Positions 10,762 through 22,743 of a DNA stretch of 64,000 bases are shown one piece after another. The position numbers and the translations under genes are program-made. The DNA lies in contig CALZFC010000253.1 in assembly GCA_945643635.1 (NCBI GenBank), positions 128,501 to 192,500 on the forward strand, given 5' to 3'. The stretch's first letter is position 1. Every line of letters starts with the position of its first letter. The notes beneath the pieces were generated by a model. It saw only the letters and a program-made list of their open reading frames with translations. It did not search any database and had not been told where the DNA came from. This DNA comes from Allodiplogaster sudhausi (Eukaryota > Nematoda > Chromadorea > Rhabditida > Diplogasteridae).

Positions 10762-11405
10762 CAGTATCGTCCAACATTGTTGGGTCCGCAATTAATAGGA
10801 TTAATTAAATTAATTTAAATAATTCAAACTCAAATTGTGGGGCGGGGACGCATCGTCTTGTGGTTTTCTTTACAGGGAAGTGATTTTTCGGTATGGAATA
10901 AGTATTCATCAAGTTAAATTGCGAAAATGTCATAAAATGACAGAAATCTGAAAGGGTGGCTTTTCCCCGCTGTTTAGCAGCAATTTTGCATGAAAATATG
11001 ATTTGTCAACATTTTAACCTCAAAAGTCGTGTAAAAGTAAATTGAATGCTATTATTAATTATGAAATCGTCCCACAAACACAATTAAAGCAAAATTGTAG
11101 CGGAATAATCACAAATAACAATACTCTAGCTTTCCGAGCATGCTTCTGGCATGGCCCGGCAGCGCATTGTGCTGGGGACTGGGGAAAAGCTACACTTTCA
11201 GATTTCTGTCGTTTTATGACATTTTCGCAATTTAACTTGATGAATACTTATTCCATACCGCAAAATCACTTCCCTGTAAAGAAAACCACAAGACGATGCG
11301 TCCCCGCTCCACAATTTGAGTTTGAATTATTTAAATTAATTTAATTAATACTATTAATCGGATTAATCCTATAAATTGCGGACCCAACAATGTTGGACGG
11401 TACTG
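10762..11405. mobile_element. Palindromic mariner-like MITE, copy 1
   Basis: The left end is TA|CAGTATCGTCCAACATTG and the right end is the complement, CAATGTTGGACGGTACTG|TA, so the TSD is TA. The inverted arms extend about 150-200 bp (AATTAATAGGATTAATT, then a GC-richer block with GACGCATCGTCTTG). The 644-bp element has no transposase. A second copy is at 41114-41753 with its central unique part in the opposite orientation. Confidence 0.85.
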
Positions 11406-11745
11406 TATGTGCATTGAAAAAAACCCTTTGCTAGAGTCTAATCGGACTGAAACAAAGTACTATGCAGTCTGCTATGAAAAAACTGTTTGAGAAATAGATC
11501 ATTTCTGAAACCTAAAAAATACGCCTCATTTCATCTTGAGTTCGTACGCGGATGTGGCTGACTTTAGAGCAGCTCTCGGTTATTTGCAACTTTTCTGGCC
11601 TTGTAATAATGACTTCTGAAAGAAAGTTTGTAACGATTAATTTGCTGCGTAATTATCTGCAAAATAAAAACCAATCGATAATGTCTTTTTAATATTATTT
11701 AAGAATCTGCTTCTGTTCGCCGCGACGCTCGCGGCAGTAGCGGCG

Positions 11746-13567
11746 ATGTGCGTGAAGAAGAGGACGACGAATCAGAAGGAAGAGAACGGAATGGGAGGGG
11801 CCGAGAAGAAGAGCGAGATGAAGAGCGCGCGCGGCACAGGAAAGACGCCCTCTATGGTCTCGGCTAGGAAGCAGAAACCGATTACAGCCAGAGGCAAGCG
11901 TTGTGTAGATGAAATTAGATTCTTAAAGAAAAAAAGAAAAGTGCTCTAGACGATGACTATTTTCTCCAATTCAGCAGAGCCAGCGCCGCCGGTGGCTGAG
12001 AAAGCAAAACAAGGCCCACCGATCGATCGTCGCACCGAGTGGGCAAATGAAGTTCTACAAAAGGTCAGAATCGAGCGAGAAAGCAGGCAATCGATAATTG
12101 TCTCTCGCGAGTGACGATTGTGCACGAATTGGGTTTTCAGACTGCCAAAGAGCTGGCGAAAGAGTTCACGGCCGAAGTGAAGGACTACATCGCGCCGAAC
12201 AAGAACAAGGACGCCTTCCAGGAGAACTTGGGCAAGAGCAGGTCGGGCAGGGCACTGAAGAACTTGATAAAGAAACATCCATAATAATATACATTAAGAA
12301 GAATGGAACGGATTAGGAAATGAGCATTGGAAAAAACATTAATGTTATGCGCACTTAACGCAGTCATCCTTCTAATATAATAATGAAATGTATAAGATAC
12401 GAAGACATCCCTTGCTACGAGTCGTCTCGCGTGCGGCTTCGATCTCGCCCCCAGGGCAGCAGCACGGCTTGTAAAGGACCACTTATTTATTTATCGTATT
12501 TGAAATTAATATTTTAATGTAACAGCACAAAATTATGAGAGAAAAAATATCATTTGTGTAGATGAGAAAGGGATTGGGACCGGCTCTCAAAAGTCGCACC
12601 TTTCATTCACTTAATTTTTCGTTTATCTTTCTGTGCTATGAAATAAATAAAAAAAGGTGCGAATGTCGTGAACAAAAACCTTTTAAGAGATCAAATATAT
12701 AGAAAGATATGACTTGAGCGGAAGAAAAGACAGTCGAAGGCGTTGGCGGCAAGAACGGCTTCATCCACGCGTCTTGGATGCGCCCGCCAAATGGACAGCA
12801 GTTCATTGCGGCACAGGTTAGGATAGATCATGAAGAAGGATAAGAACATTCTTATTGAAATACGAAGTTGTTGTAACCGCAATATGGGAGATTTCATGTG
12901 GAATATGGTCTATTGCGATAAAATACTCTTATGGTTAATTACAGCACAATCCTTGATTCAGGGTCCGATGCAAGAGACAGTCGAAGACTTTTGGCAGATG
13001 GTGATGCAGGAGAAGGTCCTCGTGATTGTTCAGCTCTGCCACTTCACGGAATGTGCGGGAAAAATTAATTTTATAGATTTTAATTTAAAAATATTAAACA
13101 TGAACCAATCGATTAAAAAATATACTATTGTAAAACTCTTCGAAAAATACGAATATATTTTTTAATGATAAAATTGATAGATGCATAATTCAGGCGGGCA
13201 AGAGAAGTGCGTGCGATACTGGCCGGCCGATGGTCCCAAGACGGCCAAGTTCGGCGACTTCCGCATCACTCTCGAGAAGCACCACGAAGACGTCTTCAAA
13301 GGAGCTCGTCATGCCACGCTTCTCGTCGAGAACTTGTCGTCAGAAAATATTTCTCGTCCATGAAATATATATTTAAAAAATTAGATGTAATTCATATTTT
13401 TTCTAGAATTTATAAAAACAATCCTTTTCCCTATCAGGAGCCGACACACAGTCGAGCACATCTTCGTCACGAATTGGCCCGATCAACTCGCGCCTGACGA
13501 CCCGGCCATTGTTGTGGAAGGTGGAGACATCCTAGCTATCTTCTATCCCTCTCTCGCTCTCTCCATC

Positions 13568-13604
<37 letters not shown>

Positions 13605-14342
13605 AGTCTGGCGTTGGGTTCTTCGATACGCCCCGACTTCCCCCGTGGTCGTCCACTGCTCCGCCGGCGTCGGTCGAACCGGAACTTTTGTTGGTACGCA
13701 AAGAGATTAAGTCCCTGCTTATTATATAGTCAATATCGGCTATTGTCATTCAACGCCTTCAGGCATCTCCTTCGTGAACGAAGCTTTCAAAGTGCATCCT
13801 CCGAATGTGCCGCTCATTCGGTATAATAATTCGGATTTCTGTTATTTACTTTTCCTGCCAAAAAGTCGATATATGAAAATTTTGCAGAATTTCCGAAATC
13901 GTCCGGAGTCTCCGCATGATTCGCTGCAAGTCGATCCAGACGTACGTGCAATTCCTCGCTCTGCACGCCGCGCTCCTTGAGCTCTTCGCGCAGGTAAGCC
14001 TAATTTTTATTCCTTTAATTAAGGAGCAGGTCATCGCATTTTCGAGGAAAACCCTTTAAAATTTAAACTTCCCGCCTATTGAAACTTCTTTTTCTCCCCA
14101 GGAAAAGCTGATCCCTCGTGACGCGCGTTTGGCTGCATGCCAAGTTAGTTATTCTTCGTGACTCGGGCAATAAATTATAGCTAATGGTAAATAGGAGATA
14201 GTCGTCGATATATTTCTTTCATATATTTTAATATGCAACATTTTATAATATCAGTTTTAACTAATATTTTCAGGAAGGAATTCGCGTGTTGATCCAGAAG
14301 AAGTTGGCGAAGCTGCAGTCCGGCGCGCCCGAGTCAGCATAG
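11746..14342 (+). CDS. Protein tyrosine phosphatase, single catalytic domain, nematode PTP family
   Basis: It dephosphorylates phosphotyrosine through a cysteine thiol intermediate. Thirteen exons keep frame: 11746-11893 (GC donor), 11975-12063, 12141-12241, 12397-12470, 12734-12816, 12962-13052, 13194-13335, 13438-13520, 13607-13693, 13763-13820, 13888-13993, 14102-14143 and 14274-14342; about 390 residues. Motifs in order: RYEDIPCYESSRV, FIHASWM, FIAAQGPMQETVEDFW, KCVRYWP, VTNWPDQ (the usual WPD acid loop), VVVHCSAGVGRTGTF (P-loop Cys and Arg) and a C-terminal helix YVQFLALHAALLE. A basic N-terminus with TPSMVSARKQ is typical of the expanded nematode, often male-germline, PTPs. Upstream codons add a hydrophobic run, so a start before 11746 is possible. 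Exons 9-13 lie in the right arm of the inverted duplication. Confidence 0.88.
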
Positions 14343-14875
14343 CGAGAAGAAGTGATGAAGAGAGAAGAAGAGAAAGAGAGAAGAGAGCCATCTCTCCCTC
14401 TCTCCATCCACTCCCTCTCTTTTCTCTTTCTCTGTCCCTCTGTCATGCTCCGTTGCTCTCGTGCTCTTGCGCATTCGATGCCTTCCTTTAGCCACGTGAC
14501 AGGATAAACGCTTCGGTTGCGGCAAAAGCCTCTGCTGTTTACACGAATTTTATAATTGGCTGATTAAAATAGATGCATTTTAAAAAGAAATTGTGTTCGG
14601 ATGATCTGCAATCTCACTTGAGAGGAGTAGAAGAAATGTCAAAGTCAGATAACACCAGGCTTCCGAATCTCCAGGCCACCGTCGACGAAGAATTCTATTG
14701 CAATTCAAGCAAACTATGATGCCAAGCTCATATTTTAAGAGAACATTTTAACGGGCCGTCCCAAAAGCACTTTCCTGCTAGCTGCAAAACTTGTTTCTAT
14801 GCTCAGATGTTTCATGTTTTTTGCGTGCAATGGAGCAGTTGCGCTTTTACTTTTCCTTTTTAATAAAGCTTCATC

Positions 14876-14942
14876 GGGGTATAGCTCAGTGGTAGAGCGC
14901 TCGCTTAGCAAGCGAGAGGGCGTTCAATTCCCCATACCTCCA
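14876..14942 (+). tRNA. tRNA-Ala (AGC)-like gene with a shortened T arm (right copy)
   Basis: Same sequence as the left copy (8732-8799), with D arm, anticodon loop TTAGCAA and B box intact, but the acceptor starts with four G rather than five. Position 1 must then be the preceding C, which faces a C, or the stem loses a pair. The T stem is truncated as in the left copy. It is flanked by AKR 3' sequence downstream and PTP 3' sequence upstream, as in the left arm. Confidence 0.65.
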
Positions 14943-16488
14943 GAGTTTTGTTCGTCTCGGCGAGAAATATAAGCTGATAAGATTTTTTGTCCAATTATCT
15001 CACCTAATTTTTGAGAGGATTGCATAATGATTTAATCCGTGAATTTACGGCTGAACTTTTAGCGCAACCAAACCGTTCATTATCAAATTTGCAATTAACA
15101 TTTTCTACGTATAATTGACGACCTATCGATATCCTAACAGAGAATATATTCTCGAAATTCTACATATTCTATGTAAAAGGATAGAAGGGAATGTAATAGA
15201 AATTGGGGGTGATGGCCGACTGGAAAGAAGTTTCCTGCACCTTTTAGATGCACTGATTCGGATAGCAGGCGGGCGCGAAGAATTTGTTCTTGTTCAGATT
15301 CGCCAGCTGCTGTGTCTCCTCAGGCGTGAGCTTAGCCTACAAACAATAGTTGTCGTAATCAGGAAACCTTTCTTAAAAAACTGCTCTACTCCATTCTTGT
15401 TGAAATATTTGCGCTGGCATGAAAATACTCTCACGACAAGGCTCATAATCTTATCTTGATGGGTTTTTTCCAAGTATGCCCTTCTTCTGCACTTCACTGA
15501 TAATGTGCATTGATAAGCTTCATTTATGCTAATAAATCAGAAACACTTGAATTTCTCCGACAATTCAAAACTCGCGCAGTTGTAATCTTTCGTCCTCGCC
15601 AGAAAAGGATAGATTACAAGGTTTTCTCGTTCTCACCAAACTGGCCTCTCACACAAGCGCCAGATATCGTACGGCGAGACGCTCTCGCCAGCAACCTCTT
15701 GCTGTATCTCTCACGAGTCCTCCGGGACTCTTTTATCTCTCTCACCTAACTCTCTCACTGGCCGTACTCCTTTCACAATCCTTCTTCCTTATCCTCACTC
15801 CTCTTCCGAACACCGCCGGAACCTGAAAGGAGGGGGACAGAGGGAACGACGACCAGCCGCAGAGATCCGAGAGCCTCGAGATGAAGTAGTTGCGATGCGG
15901 GAACAACCAGAGAAGAACACGTAGAACACAGGAACTCATTTATTCACGGGTAGGAGGGGGTATATAAAGGAATGGAAGATGTAGTCCTTGCGGACAATGA
16001 GATGTACTCTGGGAAGGATGATGCATATGTAATTATTCCTAATTTCCCTTTTATCCCAAAGTCACGTATTCTACTTATTTACACATAACTCCACATCACC
16101 TCCCCTAGTGGGTAGTAGCTGTATCACACAATTATACCCAATGCATTACACAACGTAGGAGTTCGGATTAACCTACATCTCCTACAGACCTTCTTCAAGG
16201 AGGAAGTTCGGCACACAGCCTACGTCTCCCTTTGTCACACAAAACTCAACGAATTACACCACGTAGGAATTCGGATTGACCTACCTCTCCTACAGACCTT
16301 TTTCAAGGAGGAAGTTCGGCACACAGCCTACGTCTCCCTTTGACACACAAAATTCAAACACATATGTACAAATGCTGACACAAATTTAAATTGAAGAATT
16401 TGAATCAATATCACAATAATTCACACGACATTCAATGCACGATCCAACAATATGCAATTCATTATGCATCTCTCTCCTCCCTGGATCG

Positions 16489-17208
16489 TTAGTCCAGGAA
16501 GGAACTCTCAACGAATTTCACCTTCTTCGTCGAGCCCGATCGGTTGTCGTCCTTCTTGTCAGCAGAAGTGTGTCTCAAGATTCCTCGCGGATTCGCAATT
16601 TTTGCGAACATCTCGTTTGCCTTGTTCTTCGCGTTGCTGCCTGCCTTCGGCCTAACCACCAGCGGAGTAGCCCACTCCGCGGTCTCAACAGGACTGATGA
16701 CGACTTTCGTGATCCGCTTGTCCAGCGCTTCCGACACCTGCGGGCGCCTTGCGAAAGTAGCGTTCCTTGTCCAGAACCGCCTTGGCTGCACGTTTGCATC
16801 TTCCTTGAACCTGAGCGATGCCTTCGTCCTCTTGCACTTGCCAAGGTCTTTGCAGACGAACTCTGCACTCTCCATGTCGATTTTCCTGATTCGCGGCACA
16901 GTTCTCTCCATGCTGAGTTCCTTCTTGAGCTGGTTCACGCTGTAAAACAGCCGATTCAGGTCCAGCTTCAACGCCATGATTGCGTTCCGCCCACACAGGG
17001 TTTGGCCGCGACCATCCAACACGTGGATCCACTCAGTCGCCTTCTTACCATTGCACTTGAACTCAGCCTTGAACTTGCCCAGGAACGAGAGCTTTGCGCC
17101 AGCGTATGCTTTCGCGCACTCTTTCTCTCTTTTCAGTTGTGGCTTGCCCAGGATCCTCCATACTTCTTTGTCAATGATTGTCATTTCTGCGCCTGTGTCG
17201 AGCTCCAT
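16489..17208 (-). pseudogene. Protease plus N-terminal reverse transcriptase remnant (right LTR element)
   Basis: Same content as 6465-7184: DTGAEMTIID protease active site, start of a gypsy reverse transcriptase ending near EWATPLVVRPKAG, then the lysine-rich tail. It differs by single residues (for example KEDANVQP against KENANVQP). Confidence 0.8.
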
Positions 17209-17253
17209 CTTCAGGGGCTTTCCGTTGACTCCAAGCTTGAAGTACGGGGGTCA

Positions 17254-18177
17254 TCACCCTGCCCACTCTCCGCGATTCGTACCCTTCGGTCGACGATTCG
17301 TCATCGGAGTAGCCCAGCCAGATCTGTCTCTTCCTCGGGCCTCTCTCGGCTCCGTAGGGCTTCTGGTGGCTTTTCTCCGGATCCTTGGAGCGACAGCAAT
17401 ATGGCCTGGCTTTCCACACTGGAAGCATTTCCGTTCTGCATTCCATGATCGGCTCTTGTCGCGGAACTTTTGCATCCGCTTCTTGTCATTTTCCTCGTGC
17501 GATTTCATCATTCCGGCATGGTTCCATTTCTCGGTTCTGTGGATCTCAGGCTCGGTGAGCTTGCCTGCGGTACGTAATCCCGCCATATTAGCCGTCATCA
17601 CCTCCAGCGCCTTTGCTTTCTCCACCATCTCCGAGAACTTCTCGACCTGCTGTTCCACAAGTCTCTTCCGAGTTTCCTCAGACTTCATGCCACACACGAA
17701 TGCCATTCCGAGAATCATGTCAGCGTCATCTTTGACTTTCTCGAATTCGCACTTGCCGGAGAGATGCTGGAGTTCACTTGCATACTCTTGCACTGACTGG
17801 CCCTCTTTCTGAGAGTGGCGCAGCAACTTCAGCCTTTCGGAGAGCACTAGCTCCGGAGGCCTGTGCATCTTCTCCATCAGCTGGATCAACTCTGAGTATG
17901 TCTTTGACTCCAGTTCCGCTCCTCCTGCCGCATTCTCCATTCCTGCATAGTTGACTTCTCCAACTTCCATCAGGAACATGAGCTTTTTGTTCTCCTCATC
18001 TTTGATTCCACGCAACTTCAGAGAGTTCTCGAAAAGCTTCAACCAGATTCGGAAACTCTGTCCAGGCACAAATGGGCTTACGCGACCCATTCCAGACATC
18101 ATCAACACCGACGAAGCGGTGGAATTTGCCAAGGGTGCATTGCTGCCACTGCCGACATTTTCCGATTCAATGGCCAT
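17254..18177 (-). pseudogene. gag of the right LTR element, frame broken at the zinc knuckle
   Basis: Same as 5496-6419, with the start ATG at 18177. The knuckle begins CFQCGKPGHIA and then loses frame in the same way. Other differences include AKALEVMTANMAGL against AKVLEVMTVNMAGL. Confidence 0.8.
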
Positions 18178-19858
18178 TCTGCTCTCACTCTCTTTCACAC
18201 AGCGGCTGTTACTCAGGAGTTCTCACGGCTGCACTTTTCGCCAGTTGTGGACTGGGTACTTGCTAGCTCTCAACTACACTGATAGCCTGCTGTACTCTTT
18301 CACACTGGTTTCAACACAGGAGTTCTACACTCAACTGCTCGCCAGTTACCTCTTTCACTCTGGCTGCAACTCAGGAGTTCGAGCCTCGACTGATCGCCAG
18401 TTGTAATCTTTCGTCCTCGCCAGAAAAGGATAGATTACAAGGTTTTCTCGCTCTCACCAAACTGGCCTCTCACACAAGCGCCAGATATCGTACGGCGAGA
18501 CGCTCTCGCCAGCAACCTCTTGCTGTATCTCTCACGACTCCTCCGGGACTCTTTTAACTCTCTCACCTAACTCTCTCACTGGCCGTACTCCTTTCACAAT
18601 CCTTCTTCCTTATCCTCACTCCTCTTCCGAACACCGCCGGAACCTGAAAGGAGGGGGACAGAGGGAACGACGGCCAGCCGCAGAGATCCGAGAGCCTCGA
18701 GATGAAGTAGTTGCGATGCGGGAACAACCAGAGAAGAACACGTAGAACACAGGAACTCATTTATTCACGGGTAGGAGGGGGTTTATAAAGGAATGGAAGA
18801 TGTAGTCCTTGCGGACAATGGGATGTACTCTGGGAAGGATGATGCAGGTGTAATTATTCCTAATTTCCCTTTTATCCCAAAGTCACGTATTCTACTTATT
18901 TACACATAACTCCACAACACGCGCCTTTATGGTCTCGTGAAGATTCGACTCGATTCGTGATGGCGTCGCTGACTTTGGAATTATTGCGGCGTTCGTGTAG
19001 AAGGCGAATGCGTACAGAATGTGCTGCCATTATCAGGCAGGTAAATAAGATATTCTACGGTAAATAAGATGAGTATTTTAACGTGTAACCAAGGTCAGGA
19101 TAAATTAGCAGGAAAGGAATTAACCTGCGGAGTCACTTCGTATTTCGCAGCGAGTCTTTGGACTGCGGGTTCGTTGGGCACGTCCTGGTTACCATAGCAG
19201 AGAGATGAGAACGCCTGTTTTTATTCAATACTTATTTTCATGGCTTAAAAACCTATTTTTAATAGTGCTTTTCCGGGTGTCAAGAAGGCGGCTTTCCAAC
19301 CTGGAAGACAATCTTGTTTTGCTCGCAGAACCGTTTGAGGAGCTTCCGTGTTAGATACGGATGATATTCGCACTGGTTCAGCACTGGCACTACCTTTCAA
19401 TTAGCAACTTCGGTTTTGATTTCTTTGTTTAAAGTAACTTCCAAAATACGTAATTATTCAGTTTGTAAAATGAGCGAAAATAAATTTTAGAGCATATTTA
19501 TAAGACTTTACTTTAATATTAGCATAACAATAGATAATATTGCGTACTTTAGCATACTCGAGAAGCTCAACGAGATGGTAGATCTCATAGTTAGAAACGC
19601 CGATTGATCGAATCTTGCCAGTGGCTGTAGAGGATAGTGAGAGAGGGAGGGAGACAGAAAGAGAGAAAGGGTTTGAGAAAGAGAGAGATATGGAGTATAA
19701 GAAGGAAAAGATTAACATAAGAGAAGTGAGAGACGGAGAGAAATAGAGAAATGGGATAAAGGTAAATCAGGTAACAACATAGGCGATAAGATGGGAAGCG
19801 AGATAAACTGGGAGAGAGGTAGAGAGAGAGAGAGGTAGAGAGAGAGAGAGAGAGAGGT

Positions 19859-19893
<35 letters not shown>

Positions 19894-20798
19894 AAATATA
19901 GAACTGAATGTCCCTGTGAGATGATGAAAAGGGTACAAATTCTTGAACAGCTATTGCCTGAGGGCAGCTTGTCCCCTTGGCTGACGAACCTCTGATCTCC
20001 TCCAACTTCTGGTAGCCCGCCTTGCGAGTGGCCGCGTTCCTTTCGTCATCGTCATTTCCTGTGTAGCGGTCGCGGGGAAAGTGGCAGAGCACGAGGTCGA
20101 GGTAGCTCGGAGTGAGACTATAGACTTCCTTTCCTGGCTAACTCTTACAAAAATGAGGTCCAAGTTTGACAAACGCTAATTTAACTCTCTGAAACAAATT
20201 TCGATCTCGAATCCGAAGGGAAGCAAAAGTGGATCTTACTCTGTCTGAAGTTTCTCAAGCGACTCCTCGACAGACTTCGCTATGAAACCAGCGACGTCCT
20301 CGTTGACGAAGGCCACCTTCGTGGTGATGAAGACGGCCTCTCGATCGAGACCAAACTCTGGCAGACATTCCTGAGTGAGAAAGAGAGGGAGAGAGCGAGA
20401 TCGACAAAGATAGATGGGAGAGGGCAATAGAAAAGTGAGAGAAGCATGAGAAATGGCAAGAAAGAGAGAGAGATAGAGAGAGAGCGAAAAGGTCTTAATG
20501 ATGAGGAGAATACCTTGAGGGCAACGCCGAGTTCCTACTCATTCTCGTAGATGTGTGCAGTGTCAAACATGCGATATCCGGCTTTTAGAGCAGCGCGAAC
20601 CGAGATCGTCAGACTTTCCTGGTGGGAAAAGGCTGAGGTAAAAGAAATAGATTTAAAAGTTTAAAAAACACGAGATAAACAAATTAAGGCAAAAACCTGC
20701 GTTTTAATGCGCGAGATTCCGAGGCCAATTCTGGGCATGGAGTTGCCATCGTTGAACGTGAAAGAGCCTCCGGGCACTTGCGAGAATCCAACGGCCAT

Positions 20799-22077
20799 CT
20801 TGCTTATGGAAAATACCAATGAATGGAGTTCGCTAAACTCTGTTAACACTCTGATAAGGCAGAAATGTTTGCAAGCTTGAAGGGAATAGAGCGAATACGC
20901 TTTCATAATTCAAAAATTTTAAACATATTAACCATTAAAGCAGTTGAAAACAATATGAAAAATAGGGACGAGGCTGAAAATGAGATCATTTACTAGCAGC
21001 CTTATATCGAACATATGGCTAGGAAAGAGAAAGAAGTTCTAGTTTTCTAATGGCAAGATACGAGATCGCCTGTCCCGTTATAAAGAGGGCGAAAGTCCCA
21101 CCCTCTCTTTCTTTTGGTATCTCTTTCCCTCCACTTTCAGGCGTTAATTCCGTCACTGTATCTCATTCATTTATCTCTCTCCTTCTTTGTCTCTTTGATT
21201 CTCACACTTCTCTATCTCCTTTTTTCTCTGTCTTTCTGACTCGTTCCATCACAGTTTCTCTCCTTCTCTGTCTAGTATCTCTGCCTCTTGCTGAACTCTC
21301 TCGGTTTCACAATCTCTGCTTCTCTCATGTCAGAATACCTCATTGGCAACAAGAAAACAATTTAAGAGTGCATCGGATAAGGGGTCAAAGAAACTGGAAC
21401 AGGATGCAACATGCCTGAAAGAGTGCGATCGCGAGCAAGCCCCGATTTGGCGAGTCGATTACCGAACTGATTGCGTATCATAGACTACGATGCGTTCTCC
21501 AGTCGCCTTCTTTTTCCTCGCTTTCATTGCTCTGCTCACTCTTCTGTCGCCAGCCAGCCTTATCGACGCTGTTGGTTTTACATCGAAATTATTTTTCAAG
21601 CTCTGTTATGATAAAGTGCTAATTGTTCCAAATGCCTTTTTCCTTTTCAGAAGAGTTGCAATAAGAACACTCCTTTTGACATTCTCGCCGGTTGCGGACT
21701 TGGACGGACGTGAACATCGTTCTATGCACGATGTCATATCGATATCGCGTTGATATCTTGTGAACATTCTTAATTGGGCATAAAGGGTTTAACAAAAAAC
21801 GAGTAATTTTTATATGCGAAATAGATAAGATATGCAACACTTAAATTATCAAGTTTGTTTACTACAAAGTTTGTAAAAAAAAAACCGAGCATTTAATCTG
21901 TCCAAAGTATGCAACATGTTCGAAACAATCTTGTTTCGAACATGTTCACAACAAAATAAATGGCAATTTGCAAACCTATCTTAATACACAGACAAGCACA
22001 AAAATGGAGAGGCAACGGAAAGATGGAGACGCAGGTTGTGACGAGCAAAAGCTGCTCTGGTTCAGCTTTGGCTCGTC
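20799..22077. other. Outer part of the right arm and flank, no gene recognised; two hairpins
   Basis: 20799-21655 belongs to the arm (GA/CT-rich). Beyond 21655 the sequence is unique. Two notable hairpins: 21913-21946 has perfect 16-bp arms (AACATGTTCGAAACAA) with a 2-base loop, and about 22036-22078 has arms GTGACGAGCAAAAGCTG against CAGCTTTGGCTCGTCAC with one mismatch. No coding region can be supported. Confidence 0.6.
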
Positions 22078-22371
22078 ACCAACGAAATAGTACTGGGCAG
22101 AGAAAAAAAAAGACGTCGCCTGTCGTTCAGTGCTTGTTTTCATTCTTTCCTGGCCCACCAAAGTACTCACAGAAGTGACGAAATAGTTCTGGCAGAGAAA
22201 AAAAGACGCCTCGCAACTCTTCGAGTAAGACGAAGAGGTGAGAAGTGTCTTTTATCTCTGCCTGTGCTATTTCGTCGCTCCTGTGAGTACTTTGATCGAA
22301 CAGGATAGTATGGAATCATGCACCGGACGACCGGCGACGTCTTTTTTCTCTGCCCTGTGCTATTTCGCAGA
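22078..22371. repeat. Nested double hairpin (MITE-like)
   Basis: The outer inverted repeat pairs CGAAATAGTACTGGGCAGAG plus an A-run and GACGTCGCC (about 22082-22128) with its complement at about 22332-22371. Inside it, 22160-22293 is a second palindrome with ends AAAGTACTCACAG and CTGTGAGTACTTT. All four arms carry variants of CGAAATAG-N-GGCAGAGAAAAAAA, which also appears near 26380. Likely tandem or nested copies of a small non-autonomous element. Confidence 0.65.
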
Positions 22372-22743
22372 GATTTGTTAGACTGTGTTGAGCTCGAGAT
22401 ATTGCCAGCTTGTTCTCAGCCTGTGACAAAAACGCCAATGTTGGGAACAAGTGTTCCGAAGATGTTTCAAACTTTAGGCAGATTGAATGCGCGGCAGGAT
22501 TAAAGCTGCTTCTTAAAAATGAACAGGTCTGAAAAATATCATTGGTGGGATCATCACACGAAAAAATAAAATATATTGCTGACTCGACTTTTTCTAAATA
22601 CAAAAGAGCAAAAGAATAAAAGTCGGCTGACTTATCGCTTGCAGATTGAACGAGAAGTGGAAAGAAAGGCTAGGAATATCCTAGTTTGATAGCTTATATG
22701 TACAGTCCCGCCCAGGATCTTGGTACCAAGGAGGGGTCGGAGG

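Larger units (their letters stand above)
15578..18919 (-). mobile_element. Ty3/gypsy-type LTR retrotransposon, deletion derivative (right copy)
   Basis: Inverted twin of 4754-8096. The LTRs lie at about 15578-16098 and 18399-18919, and the complement of the same 5-bp target duplication is at 15573-15577 and 18920-18924. It carries the same gag frame break, the same truncation after the start of reverse transcriptase, and the same duplicated 3' units. Only a few substitutions separate the two copies, so this is a duplication of one insertion and not a second insertion. Confidence 0.92.
15244..20798 (-). pseudogene. Aldo-keto reductase, broken by a stop codon and an LTR insertion (right copy)
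   Basis: Mirror copy of 2818-8430. Exons on the minus strand: 20697-20798, 20514-20618, 20240-20370, 19990-20105, 19548-19624, 19301-19393, 19125-19214, 18920-19023 plus the base at 15572, and 15244-15336. The same TAG interrupts YENE-ELG (complement near 20535-20537) and the LTR element is in the same place. Coding differences from the left copy are few (for example LENLQT against LEKLQT in exon 3), and the exon 4 acceptor reads CCGAG instead of CCCAG. Sharing both lesions means they predate the duplication or were copied between arms. Confidence 0.85.
13629..21655. repeat. Right arm of the giant inverted duplication
   Basis: Inverted, nearly identical counterpart of 1961-10047. Differences seen include a shortened CT-rich AKR intron (about 20371-20430), one G fewer in the tRNA acceptor, and scattered substitutions inside the LTR element. 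The inner boundary at 13629 falls inside PTP exon 9, but here the exon continues intact to its acceptor at 13606. Confidence 0.95.

Noticed and set aside
12141..12284. PTP exon 3 reading on to a stop (ending KNLIKKHP)
   Set aside because: Splicing at 12241 to 12397 yields KSRYEDIPCYESSRV, the conserved PTP segment; read-through loses the catalytic domain.
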